From Colwellia sp. PAMC 20917 (GTDB lineage Bacteria > Pseudomonadota > Gammaproteobacteria > Enterobacterales > Alteromonadaceae), in contig NZ_CP014944.1 of NCBI RefSeq assembly GCF_001767295.1, positions 3,720,001 to 3,784,000 on the forward strand: a DNA stretch of 64,000 nucleotides. The letters are read 5' to 3'. Made by a program: the position numbers and the translations under genes. Numbering within the stretch: position 1 is the first letter of the stretch; every line of letters begins with the position of its first letter. This document shows, piece after piece, positions 9,536-18,608 of the stretch. The notes beneath the pieces are model-generated. The model saw only the letters and a program-made list of their open reading frames with translations, was not told the origin of the DNA and made no database searches.

Positions 9536-9800
9536 ATTTAGTAGTCAGTCAATTTCACCTCTATATATTGCAACTTTAGCCACTTAGCGTTACCTTTGCT
9601 TTATTTTGTTAACATTGCCTATATTTTATTTTTTGCCAAGACAGAGTCTTGATGATGAAAGCTTTCATAAAGCGACCAAACTTAGTTGTTGTAAAAACGG
9701 CAACTTGTTGGTGGAGCAAAATAGAATCTAAGATTATGTCAATATGTAGATGCATTTTAAATGCTTGTTCTAGTCAGATAGTATAGGAAAGGATCACACC

Positions 9801-12800
9801 GTGAAAAACGTATTAATATTAGCTATTTTGTTACTTTTTTTTTCACTGCCGAGTCAAGCTGATAGAGTTATTAATAGTGTATTACTTAATGGTACTGCAA
9901 CTACAATAGTTGCAGCGAGCGATACAATATCAGTGCTACTTAACGTCACTACCGATGGGAACGGTAGTCATGAGCGTTGGCAATCCACTTCTTATATATT
10001 AAATGGTACTACTACTTGCAATAATGACGCTAATATAGGCAGTGCTGGCACTTATAATCGTGGTTTTGATATTACTGCGCCTTCAACAGCAGGTAGTTAT
10101 ACTATTTCTTTTTATGCCTATAGAAGAGATGGTTGTGGCGCCAACAAAGAAAGTGATGTTTTTTCAATTACATTTGGTATTACGGTGATTGGAAATGAGC
10201 CTGATATTTCTGTTGATGATATAAGTATTGATGCTGGCGATATTGCCACTTTTACTATTGAGCTGACGAGTAGTTACTCCGAAGACATTACCTTGGATTA
10301 TGCCACCTCAAATGGGGCTGCTACTTCAGGAACTGATTATACGAGCGCTAATGGCACGGTAACGATATTTGAGGGTGATATCTCTAGTACAGTAAATATT
10401 ATTACTTCACCTTTAGGGAGTGGTGACTTTACTCTTACATTAAGTAATACAAGTGCAGGCTCTATCGCTGATGCAACTGCTACTGGAACAATTGTTAAAG
10501 CAGCGAGTTTAATCTTAGATTATCGTTTTGATGATTGCAGCTACACTGGGGCTGATGATGAGGTTTTTGATCAAACGGGAAATTATTCTGGTAAAACCTT
10601 TGGTGTATCAGATCCTGTTGATGATGCTGTTATTAATCAGTCACTCGACTTAACTGCTGATGGCATCAATGACTGGGTTAAGGTGCCTAGTGGTTCCGTG
10701 AATGGCTTAGATGACTTCTCGTTGAGTTTTTGGGTTAATACAACTGTAGATAAAAAGCAGCAGGAAGTTTTTCATGCATTAGGTGATGATGAAAACGATG
10801 ATGAATTAGAAGTATTCCTTAAAGGTAAAGACGAAGTTTATATTAAAGTTAAAAATGAGAAAGTTAACAATGAGAGAGAAACATTAAAAAGTAGTATCGT
10901 ACTCACTGATGGCTCATGGCATCATATTGCTCTTACCCGAAAGGGTGAAGATGTTTGCTTATTTGTTGATGGTAATGAGCAAGATTGTGAAGGTGGTGTT
11001 AATATCGGTGTTTTATCTGTCACTAATAGTAATGCAATTGTTATTGGCCAAGAACAAGATGAATTTGGTGGTGCCTTTTCTGTGGCTCAAGCTTTTGAAG
11101 GAAAACTAGATGAGTTTCAAATTTATGATGCTGTACTTAACTCAGATAGAATAGCTAATATATATGCCAAGCAAAAAGCGGGTAAAAATGGCGATGGTTC
11201 AACGCGCGACCCAGTAGCTTGTGGCGAAATTGAAGTGGTCGCAGGGCGTATTACCTTAAATAACACAGCAGATAACCCTTCATTTACTCATGTTTGTTTT
11301 GATACACCTTTTTCAGTTGCTCCAGTGGTTTTTAGTTTACCTACTACTGCGAGTAATAGTGATCGCCTCGCACTTAGGATCAGCAATGTTACAGTAAGTG
11401 GTTTTGATATTGCGCAGGTGGAATCACCAGAAAAAGCCAACCCTAGCGCACCCGCAGGTAACATAGCTCAAACAGTAGATTTTTTGGCTATTGTAGAAGG
11501 AGATTATGATCTAGATGGAGGGGCTAAAATGCGGGTAAGCACCTTGGATACTTCACGTTTTCAAGGGAGATATTTTAGCGGTAGTTCTTGGGATACTGTT
11601 GATATTACCGATTTAGGGTTTTCACAACCACCCTCTATCATTGCATCCATTCAGACAATGAATAATGAACCCAACGTCAATAATCCAGACGGCCCTTTCC
11701 CTATTTCAGAGCCCTTTTTAGTTACCGCTATTAGAAATGTTACTAAAACTCAGTTTAATATGGCTTTAGACCGAGCAGAAACAGACACAGGAACTATTGC
11801 TTCCAATGAAACCATAGGTTATTTGGCTATTACCCAAGGTGTTATTGGACAGCTAACGGATGATATTAGATATGAATCCTTTCAAACAGGCAATAATATC
11901 GAAGGTCTAAATAGTTGCCGTATATTCAACTTAACTGGCAGTTATACCGACAATCCACTCATTATCGCTACCCAGAACACTCGTAAAGGTGGTGACGGTG
12001 GTTGGCTGAAACGGTGTGCTATTTCACCTGTAAATGTTGGGTTTAGTATTGTCGAAGACAGTGACAGAGACACTGATACTTATCACACAAATGAACAAGC
12101 TGGCGGTCTAGCGTTGGTCGGTACTTTCAAGGATTTTACCAATAACTGTGGTGATCCTATTATTGATCACTACGAAATTGAACACGATGGCAGTGGTTTA
12201 ACTTGTGAAGCTGAAAGTATCATCATAAAAGCTTGTGCAGATGCCGATTGTAATACAGTTAGCTTAGACGCTACGGACGTAGAACTAGCAATTAATGGTA
12301 TGGTAAATAAAACAGTGACCGTTGTTGGTCGCACCGGTATCAGTTTTGATTTCACCACTCCAGGCGCGGCTACATTAAGCTTAGATCAAACTTATAAGTG
12401 TAAAAATGATGCTTCAGCAAGCTGTGATGTGGTTTTTGAAGATACTGGTTTTCGATTTTTCTCTGACACAGAAGGGACAGATATTCCAGAGCAATTATCA
12501 GCCAAGCCATCAAATGTTGGCTTTAATGGCAGTACGTTAAAAGTACAAGCGGTAAAGAAAAACCCTACAACGGGTGCTTGTCAGGCAGCATTTATTGATA
12601 GCAACACTATTGAAATGTTAGCAACTTGTGTTGACCCTGACGAGTGTGCAGGTAGCCAAGTAACAATCAATAACTTAAGCGCTGAGATCCCTATTAATAC
12701 TTTAAATAATGCGGCGAGCAAAACGTACACGGGTGTGGCTCTTAATTTTAGTAACGAAGCCGTAAACAGTGCAGAATTTATTTTTACTTATCCTGATGCG

Positions 12801-14375
12801 GGCAAAGTACAACTTCATGCTAGATATAATATTCGTGATGAAAATGGTGACCCAACGGGTAATTATATGCTCGGTTCGTCTAGCGCTTTTGTGGTTAGGC
12901 CGCTTGGCTTTTATATTAATGTTAATGGCAACCCAAAAGCACAGAGTGCTAATCAAGTTAATAGTGCTTTTAAAAAAGCAGGAGATGATTTTACTACAAG
13001 TTTAACAGCCGTACAGTGGCAAGCCACAGATGACAGTGATGGAAATGGAATACCAGATACAGGTGCTGATTTATCTGATAATACCACTACTGTTAACTTT
13101 GGTAATGAAGCCACATCAGAAAACGCTATTATAACCGATAGCCTTTATCTGCCAACCCTAGGTACAGAGGGGGTTTTAACCAATGTCAGTTTTAATGATT
13201 TTAGTAATGGTGTTGCTACTAATGGTGTTAATAATAATAAAAGTATGACTTATGACGAAGTAGGTATTGTCAAATTTGCTGCAAATTTAACGAATGGTAC
13301 TTATTTAGGGGCAGGTGATATTACAGGAGTAGCACCTTATGTTGGTCGCTTTATCCCTCATCATTTTGAATTAACAACGGGTCTAGATGGCGATATAATG
13401 TCGGTTTGTGATATTAATAGCCCTTTTCCAGCAATGACGTTCGCTTATAGCGGGCAAATGAGTAGAACATCAACATCGTCAATTTCAAGTAAAGGATCGT
13501 TACAATACCAATTTGCTCCTGAATTATTCATTACGGCAAAATCATCAATCTGTCCTAGTGGAACTTGCACAACAACAAGTAATTACACGGGAGATTTCAT
13601 AAAACTTTTACCGAGTAATGTTACCTATATTACGCCAACAGAAGATGCTGACACTCTTGATTTACTTGGTGCGAAAGTTAAGCTTACTGCCAACTTAAGT
13701 GAAGGGATCTTTCTTGATGAGAGCGAAGGCGTTATTACTTACGCATTTAATGCTGAGGATAACTTTGTTTACCTTCGAGATCAAAATACAGAGATAACTC
13801 CTTTCCCAGCTAAAATAGAATTAGGAATCGCAGCCGTAAGTGACACTGATGGCGTAGTCGCTATTGACAGTGATGGTGATACCGATAATGGTCGCTTATG
13901 GGTTTTGAACCCTGAAGGGAAAGAAATTCGTTTTGGTCGAGCTTCACTTAAAAACAGCTTTGGTCCAGAAACGTCCCCTATAGTGCAAGTTTTATCAGTA
14001 GAGTATTTTGATGGCACTAACTTTGTTTTAGCTGATACCGATACTTGTACCCAATACAATTCGACTAATGTTAGTTTCGGCTCGCTGAATGATGTTGGCC
14101 TTGATTCTGCTGATATTCCTCCTGTTTCCGGTGCATTTGTGGATATTGATGATTTACCTAATGGCATAACGCGACAAATTGTTTTACCTGCTGTAGCATC
14201 AGGAAATCAAGGAAATGTAGAAGTAATCTATAACATATATCCATGGCTGCAATACGATTGGCACTGGAATGGTGTAGAAGTGAAAACTTTAAATGAAAAT
14301 CCTAGCGCGATAGCCACCTTTGGAGTCTTTAGAGGAAATGATCGAGTTATTTTGTGGCGAGAAGTTATTAACTAA
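9801..14375 (+). CDS. mshQ: MshQ-like large surface protein (Calx-beta, LamG, DUF6701)
   Basis: A 1524-residue secreted protein starting at GTG 9801, with AAAGGA about 8 nt upstream. A signal peptide (VLILAILLLFFSLPSQADR) opens it. A Calx-beta-like repeat covers about 133-235 (IDAGDIATFTIELT ... TLTLSNTSAG). A LamG/concanavalin-like domain spans about 236-460 (DYRFDDCSYTGAD ... WHHIALTRKGEDVCLFVDG). A middle beta-rich region shows H-type-lectin-like wording near 490-570, and a DUF6701-type C-terminus runs from about 800 to the end. This matches MshQ, the large last protein of MSHA pilus loci. Here no other msh gene is in the window, so it is an orphan copy. Likely role in surface or ligand adhesion is inferred. 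Repeated low-complexity D/T/N-rich composition is typical of secreted marine proteins. Confidence 0.75.
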   Translation: MKNVLILAILLLFFSLPSQADRVINSVLLNGTATTIVAASDTISVLLNVTTDGNGSHERWQSTSYILNGTTTCNNDANIGSAGTYNRGFDITAPSTAGSYTISFYAYRRDGCGANKESDVFSITFGITVIGNEPDISVDDISIDAGDIATFTIELTSSYSEDITLDYATSNGAATSGTDYTSANGTVTIFEGDISSTVNIITSPLGSGDFTLTLSNTSAGSIADATATGTIVKAASLILDYRFDDCSYTGADDEVFDQTGNYSGKTFGVSDPVDDAVINQSLDLTADGINDWVKVPSGSVNGLDDFSLSFWVNTTVDKKQQEVFHALGDDENDDELEVFLKGKDEVYIKVKNEKVNNERETLKSSIVLTDGSWHHIALTRKGEDVCLFVDGNEQDCEGGVNIGVLSVTNSNAIVIGQEQDEFGGAFSVAQAFEGKLDEFQIYDAVLNSDRIANIYAKQKAGKNGDGSTRDPVACGEIEVVAGRITLNNTADNPSFTHVCFDTPFSVAPVVFSLPTTASNSDRLALRISNVTVSGFDIAQVESPEKANPSAPAGNIAQTVDFLAIVEGDYDLDGGAKMRVSTLDTSRFQGRYFSGSSWDTVDITDLGFSQPPSIIASIQTMNNEPNVNNPDGPFPISEPFLVTAIRNVTKTQFNMALDRAETDTGTIASNETIGYLAITQGVIGQLTDDIRYESFQTGNNIEGLNSCRIFNLTGSYTDNPLIIATQNTRKGGDGGWLKRCAISPVNVGFSIVEDSDRDTDTYHTNEQAGGLALVGTFKDFTNNCGDPIIDHYEIEHDGSGLTCEAESIIIKACADADCNTVSLDATDVELAINGMVNKTVTVVGRTGISFDFTTPGAATLSLDQTYKCKNDASASCDVVFEDTGFRFFSDTEGTDIPEQLSAKPSNVGFNGSTLKVQAVKKNPTTGACQAAFIDSNTIEMLATCVDPDECAGSQVTINNLSAEIPINTLNNAASKTYTGVALNFSNEAVNSAEFIFTYPDAGKVQLHARYNIRDENGDPTGNYMLGSSSAFVVRPLGFYINVNGNPKAQSANQVNSAFKKAGDDFTTSLTAVQWQATDDSDGNGIPDTGADLSDNTTTVNFGNEATSENAIITDSLYLPTLGTEGVLTNVSFNDFSNGVATNGVNNNKSMTYDEVGIVKFAANLTNGTYLGAGDITGVAPYVGRFIPHHFELTTGLDGDIMSVCDINSPFPAMTFAYSGQMSRTSTSSISSKGSLQYQFAPELFITAKSSICPSGTCTTTSNYTGDFIKLLPSNVTYITPTEDADTLDLLGAKVKLTANLSEGIFLDESEGVITYAFNAEDNFVYLRDQNTEITPFPAKIELGIAAVSDTDGVVAIDSDGDTDNGRLWVLNPEGKEIRFGRASLKNSFGPETSPIVQVLSVEYFDGTNFVLADTDTCTQYNSTNVSFGSLNDVGLDSADIPPVSGAFVDIDDLPNGITRQIVLPAVASGNQGNVEVIYNIYPWLQYDWHWNGVEVKTLNENPSAIATFGVFRGNDRVILWREVIN

Positions 14376-14382
14376 ACATAGG

Positions 14383-14422
14383 TGGGCATAATCAAAAAAA
14401 TAGCTTTGTGCCCTTATTATTT
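14383..14422 (+). terminator. possible terminator after mshQ
   Basis: GGGCATA and the downstream TGTGCCC can pair around an A-rich loop, followed by TTATTATTT. Imperfect stem, long loop; tentative. Confidence 0.35.
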
Positions 14423-15120
14423 AAATGACGAAATATAAACTCATGCTCTAACAACCACTCTTTAAATCATTAAAGTTTGGGGAGAAAACGTTTATTGCTA
14501 GGCATCACGCTTAAAAATAACCTTTTTAAGCGTCTCATTAATATTTTTGGCATACGCTAATTAGTTAAATTAAAGATGCTTTTTAAACCACTTTAATACC
14601 GCATATACTCCATGCTGACCCTGTTAGATAGTCGGCGAGTGACTCGTATCCTCAAACTCTATATATTGAGATTCAACTCCAGGGGATTGACGTTTTTAAA
14701 GGTAATTCCCCCCTTAAACAATCGCTACATCCTAGTCTGCGTTACCCGGTATGATTAAGGAGGGAGGATCTGCACAATTGTGGATCTTCATGAGTAATTA
14801 GAACTCTCGTTCAGGAATTTCTTGGCTGTAGCTAGATTGAGTTAAATCGATTGAAAAATTTACGTAAAAAGTCGTGAGAAAACTATAAAAAACGTCACAA
14901 AAAATAAGAAAATTTAAAAACCTCCTAAGCTATGTACTGAATGGTCACTTATTAGCCACATATAGTCATAGAGCTTTTGTGAAACCATGATCATATTCAG
15001 TGTAAGTTTAACTAAAACTGACTGCTTGTTTGTGGGGCTGGTTTAAGCTCAAAGTTGACGTAACAAAATGAAAAGCTTAATGTCAGGTTAGAGCGAATTC
15101 CGCTCAGTCAGAACTTTCAA

Positions 15121-15330
15121 ATCACAGCCACAACGTTACTTGGTAATGGCACTGACTTATTAACGACTCAAAAGATACTGGGTCATGCTAGCGTGGTCAC
15201 TACGCAAGGCTATACGCATATTGCAGTCAAGAAGATGAGTGAGGATTATCAGAAATATCATCCTGCGGTGCAGAATCCCAATTTATATATTCCACGTAGT
15301 CATCCTATTAGAAATCCTCCTAGTGATTAA
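15121..15330 (+). pseudogene. tyrosine recombinase/integrase, C-terminal relic
   Basis: Reading from 15121 to the stop at 15328-15330 gives ITATTLLGNGTDLLTTQKIL, then GHASVVTTQGYTH, continuing into KKMSEDYQKYHP. This is the last part of a XerC/XerD-type integrase, with the LGH motif and the catalytic Tyr of the QGYTH segment. The preceding catalytic His-x-x-Arg region is missing and upstream sequence does not continue the fold, so only the 3' end survives. It marks an old mobile element next to the Fic gene. The rest of 14423-15120 shows no gene. Confidence 0.6.
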
Positions 15331-15381
15331 ACTAAGACTTAGCGGATTATTCCCCCCTATATTTTAAGTTGTTTATTCTTC

Positions 15382-15567
15382 TTAAGGACAAAATTAATAA
15401 AATTGTCCTTAACTTGTCTTTTTTTATCTTATAAGGACAAAATATGTATGAAAATGTCCTTTAAATCATTCTTTTTGTCCTTTAGAACGCTGACTTTGTC
15501 CTTAAAGATTTGATTTTTGTCCTTTACAGGCGTACCATAAGGACAGTTTTATTAATTTTGTCCTTAA
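15382..15567. promoter_or_regulatory. array of nine TAAGGACA/TGTCCTTA sites upstream of fic
   Basis: The 7-mer AAGGACA or its complement TGTCCTT occurs at 15384, 15404, 15433, 15455, 15476, 15497, 15519, 15539 and 15559. Three pairs form inverted repeats with 13-15 bp spacers: 15384/15404 (arms TTAAGGACAA and TTGTCCTTAA), 15433/15455 and 15539/15559. Four same-orientation copies (15455, 15476, 15497, 15519) are spaced 21, 21 and 22 bp, two helical turns apart. The last copy ends 5 bp before the fic ATG at 15571, where a ribosome site would be expected. This looks like a cooperative operator, plausibly for the winged-helix domain of the Fic protein itself. Three more copies lie inside the gene. 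Confidence 0.7.
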
Positions 15568-15570
15568 GTT

Positions 15571-16992
15571 ATGAGTAAAAAAGCACTTCTTGAACAAGAA
15601 AAATCATCAATTTTAGCCCATATTACTGAAATAGGTGAGCCTATGAGTCTAGGCGAAATAGAGAAAACACTTCCTCTCTCTATTAACAAGAAAACCTTGC
15701 AAAGACGTATATGGTCTATGGTTGAAGAAGGGTTGCTGTTATCTGGTGGGAAGAAAAGCCATACTAAGTACTATGTCGATAAGGAAATAAATGAACTTAA
15801 AAGTGTCCCTAAGGAACAGATTGAGGACACTTGTGGGGAAAATGTAAGGACAAAAAGCGAAGATAAGGACAAAAACCCTATCTTTTCGAGTGATGCGATG
15901 TCCTTATTGGGTTATTTAAATACACCTTCTTATGCTCGAAAAAGATCGAGTTACCAATTTGCGTTAGTCGATAACTATATTCCTAATCAAACTCAGTATG
16001 TGCCTGAGACAATGAGAGTTCGATTGTATGAAGCTGGCAAGCGGTTTAATGAACAGTTTGCCGCAGGTACATACGCTAAAAAAATCAGTCAGAGATTACT
16101 GATTGACTTATCCTATAACTCTAGTCGATTAGAAGGAAACACGTATTCAAAACTCGATACGCAAAAGCTGATAGAGCAAGGTTTAACTGCTGAAGGTAAA
16201 GTTCACAAAGAAACTGTGATGATAATGAATCACAAGGAAGCGATAGAATTCTTAATTGAAAATGCAGAAGAAATTGTACTTATCCCATTTACAATCAGAA
16301 ATATTCACTCATTGTTATCACAAGATTTGCTAGCAAACCCAAAGGCTTGTGGGAAGATTAGAGAAATAGAAGTGGGTATTAGCCAGTCAGCCTATACGCC
16401 TATGAGCAACCCTCACCAATTAGAAGAATACTTATCACTTATCCTACGTAAAGCGGATAAAATTGAAGATCCATTTGAAAAGAGCTTTTTTTTATTGATA
16501 CACCTTTCGTACTTACAAGCCTTTGAAGACGTAAATAAACGCACTGCTCGACTGTCGTGTAATATTCCATTTATTCAGCATAATTTGTGTCCTCTGAGTT
16601 TTATTGATGTCCCCCAAGAAGACTACTTTAAGTCTTTGTTGTATTTCTACGAGACAAACCAGGTTGAGCCTGCGCTTGAGCTTTTTGAATGGGCATATTT
16701 ACGCTCATGTGAGCAGTATGATGTTGTAACTGAGTCATTGGGTGAAATAGATACTTACCGAATACAATATCGAGCCGATAGAAAAATTGCGATGGGCCAT
16801 ATTATTCGCCAAAAACTTGATGAGGCTACGGCTACTCGATATCTTGAGCAATACTGTATAGATAATAATATTCCATCAGAAGATAAGTTTATCAGTATGA
16901 CACTCAGTGACCTTGCACAACTTCATGAAGGCTCAATTATTGGGTTAGGTATCACAGAAAGAATATTTATTGAGTGGAAAAGCGCTAACTAA
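15571..16992 (+). CDS. Fic family protein with N-terminal winged helix
   Basis: A 473-residue protein. Residues 1-72 form a winged-helix DNA-binding domain (SILAHITEIGEPMSLGEIEK ... KKTLQRRIWSMVEEGLLLSGG). A charged linker (about 73-110) follows, then a Fic domain. A class-II inhibitory motif of the form S/TxxxEG/N is visible as SSRLEGN at about 184-190. The Fic core reads QAFEDVNKRTAR at about 316-327, where canonical enzymes have HPFxxGNGRxxR, so the catalytic His is Gln and the first Gly is Val. Classical AMP transfer is therefore doubtful; the FEDVNKR variant is known to me as a divergent Fic subgroup. No Shine-Dalgarno sequence precedes ATG 15571; the last TGTCCTTA operator sits there instead. 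Three further operator copies lie in the linker-coding region (15846, 15865, 15899). Probably an autoregulator. Confidence 0.85.
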   Translation: MSKKALLEQEKSSILAHITEIGEPMSLGEIEKTLPLSINKKTLQRRIWSMVEEGLLLSGGKKSHTKYYVDKEINELKSVPKEQIEDTCGENVRTKSEDKDKNPIFSSDAMSLLGYLNTPSYARKRSSYQFALVDNYIPNQTQYVPETMRVRLYEAGKRFNEQFAAGTYAKKISQRLLIDLSYNSSRLEGNTYSKLDTQKLIEQGLTAEGKVHKETVMIMNHKEAIEFLIENAEEIVLIPFTIRNIHSLLSQDLLANPKACGKIREIEVGISQSAYTPMSNPHQLEEYLSLILRKADKIEDPFEKSFFLLIHLSYLQAFEDVNKRTARLSCNIPFIQHNLCPLSFIDVPQEDYFKSLLYFYETNQVEPALELFEWAYLRSCEQYDVVTESLGEIDTYRIQYRADRKIAMGHIIRQKLDEATATRYLEQYCIDNNIPSEDKFISMTLSDLAQLHEGSIIGLGITERIFIEWKSAN

Positions 16993-17001
16993 AACAATTT
17001 T

Positions 17002-17032
17002 ACTTGACCACTTCATACTGTAGTGGTCAAGT
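17002..17032 (+). terminator. perfect hairpin after fic
   Basis: ACTTGACCACT (17002-17012) pairs perfectly with AGTGGTCAAGT (17022-17032) around a 9-nt loop, followed by AAATTC rather than a T-run. Position 10 bp after the stop suggests a transcription end or RNA-stabilising stem. Confidence 0.5.
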
Positions 17033-17735
17033 AAATTCGGCCATACTTTTAGAGTTATTTCTGTAGTTTATTAATAAGGCGCTTTGTGCCCCTTTGCGCC
17101 ATAGAATCACAAAAATTTAATACCTAAAATTATATTAATCTAATGTCCGCTTTGGTATTTTCTAATCAAATTATAATTTTTGACTTTATAGATTCCTGAT
17201 GATATTTAGAACAATTCTATTATCTAACGCAGGGCTGATTTTCATCGGTTCAAATGTCGCTAGATAAGCCAAAGCTAAGGTCTTATCGTATCTTTGCTGA
17301 CGATAGCTGCTGATTATTCTTTAGGTCGAGTGATAGCCAATTTCGGACATTAGCTTTTGAGTTACTAACGACATTTCAGAGCCTATAGCAACCATTATTT
17401 TTTTTGTAAATTCTGATCATGTTCAAAGTAATTCTTTGGTCTGTCACATTTTTTGGAGCATAGCGACATAGGATTTAAGGTCACTAGGGACGCAATATAA
17501 TATTGTTTATAAATTGTATTAGCACATTCTCAGATGCTGTGTTTAACAAAATGTCCCTTCCCCAAAACAAAGCGTTATTTTGATAGGAAAATAACACCCT
17601 ATAATTTGTGGCTTAGGTACTTATGCAAGCATACATAATCTATTTTTTTTCTATTTTTACCCATAATTAGATTTTTAATAAGATTTTATTTGCTGATGTT
17701 TTCATTATTACGCTCTCATTAAAAAGGAAAGCTAA
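17033..17735. other. 700-bp intergenic stretch with a dispersed repeat
   Basis: No ORF of note. Positions 17256-17302 share CTAGATAAG and TATCGTATCTTTGCTGAC with 21517-21560, indicating a dispersed intergenic repeat or the relics of one. A good ribosome site (AAAGGAAAG) precedes the next gene at its right end. Confidence 0.4.
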
Positions 17736-18608
17736 ATGAAACTAAACAAACTAATAGTCCCGCTATTTTTATCAGTAAGTAGTTCTGCACTTTATGCAAA
17801 CGAGAATAGCAGTGAGTTAATTGAACCTATTATGGTTACCATTCCTGCTGGTAGCTTTCAGATGGGTGATATCAATGAAGAAGATGCCCAACCTATCCAT
17901 ACCGTAACCTTAAGTGAATTTAGCTTAGGGAAATATGAAGTTACCGTAAAAGAGTTTCGTCATTTTGTCGAAGAGACTGGCTATAAAATGCCTTCTCAAT
18001 GCACACATCAACTCAATGGTTGGTTTAATTACGGTAAAACCGATGGCACATGGGAAAACAATTCGCTCAATACTAGTGATTTTCAACCGGTAAACTGTAT
18101 TGGCTGGCAAGCAGCTAATGCTTATACCCAATGGCTAGCAAAAGAAACCGGGCGTCCTTATCGTTTACCGAGCGAAGCTGAGTGGGAATATGCCGCTAGG
18201 GCAGGTACAAGCAGTAAATATTACTTTGGTGACGATCCCGAACAAACCTTAGTTTGTGAATATGAAAATACCGCCGACTTAACCGGTGAAAATATTTTGC
18301 AACGAGATAGTGGAACCAGCTATGTGAATTTTTTTAATGGCAAATCAAGCTGCGTTGATCACTCGGCTTATGCAAGTATCGTTGGTACGTATAAACCTAA
18401 CCCTTTTGGTTTGCACGATATGGTTAGTAATGTGGTTGAGTTTATTGCCGATTGTTATAAAGATAATTATAAAGATGCAAAAAATGATGGTCAGGCATGG
18501 ATAGATGACGTTTGTGAATTCCGGGTAGCGCGAGGTGGCAGCTGGCATTGGAACACTTTCTCGGTTAGCCAGAGGGGGGCATGGGTGAAGACTTTGTTGG
18601 GGCAGTAG
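17736..18608 (+). CDS. formylglycine-generating-enzyme-like (SUMF1) domain protein, 5' part of split gene
   Basis: The 290-residue 5' reading frame has a signal peptide (LIVPLFLSVSSSALYANE) and an FGE-sulfatase/SUMF1 fold: VTIPAGSFQMGD (about 31-42), EVTVKEFRHFVEETGY, RPYRLPSEAEWEYAARAG and RVARGGSWHW near the end. Most such exported proteins are non-enzymatic C-type-lectin-fold relatives. The frame breaks at a run of six G (18574-18579): adding one G would join it to the next frame as ...RGGMGEDFVGAVEGFR, which is the expected SUMF1 ending (GFR). So the true product is one ~550-residue protein, and this C-terminus (AWVKTLLGQ) is an artefact of the frameshift. It could be a sequencing error, a mutation or phase variation. 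Confidence 0.8.
   Translation: MKLNKLIVPLFLSVSSSALYANENSSELIEPIMVTIPAGSFQMGDINEEDAQPIHTVTLSEFSLGKYEVTVKEFRHFVEETGYKMPSQCTHQLNGWFNYGKTDGTWENNSLNTSDFQPVNCIGWQAANAYTQWLAKETGRPYRLPSEAEWEYAARAGTSSKYYFGDDPEQTLVCEYENTADLTGENILQRDSGTSYVNFFNGKSSCVDHSAYASIVGTYKPNPFGLHDMVSNVVEFIADCYKDNYKDAKNDGQAWIDDVCEFRVARGGSWHWNTFSVSQRGAWVKTLLGQ

Noticed and set aside
13781-14167. 128-residue minus-strand ORF inside mshQ
   Set aside because: Lies wholly within the coding region of the 1524-residue protein; composition is that of an antisense shadow. The same holds for the other minus-strand frames within mshQ.
18574-18581. Programmed -1 ribosomal frameshift at the G run
   Set aside because: The zero-frame codons do not form the X XXY YYZ heptamer, and no downstream stem was evident; error, mutation or phase variation is simpler.
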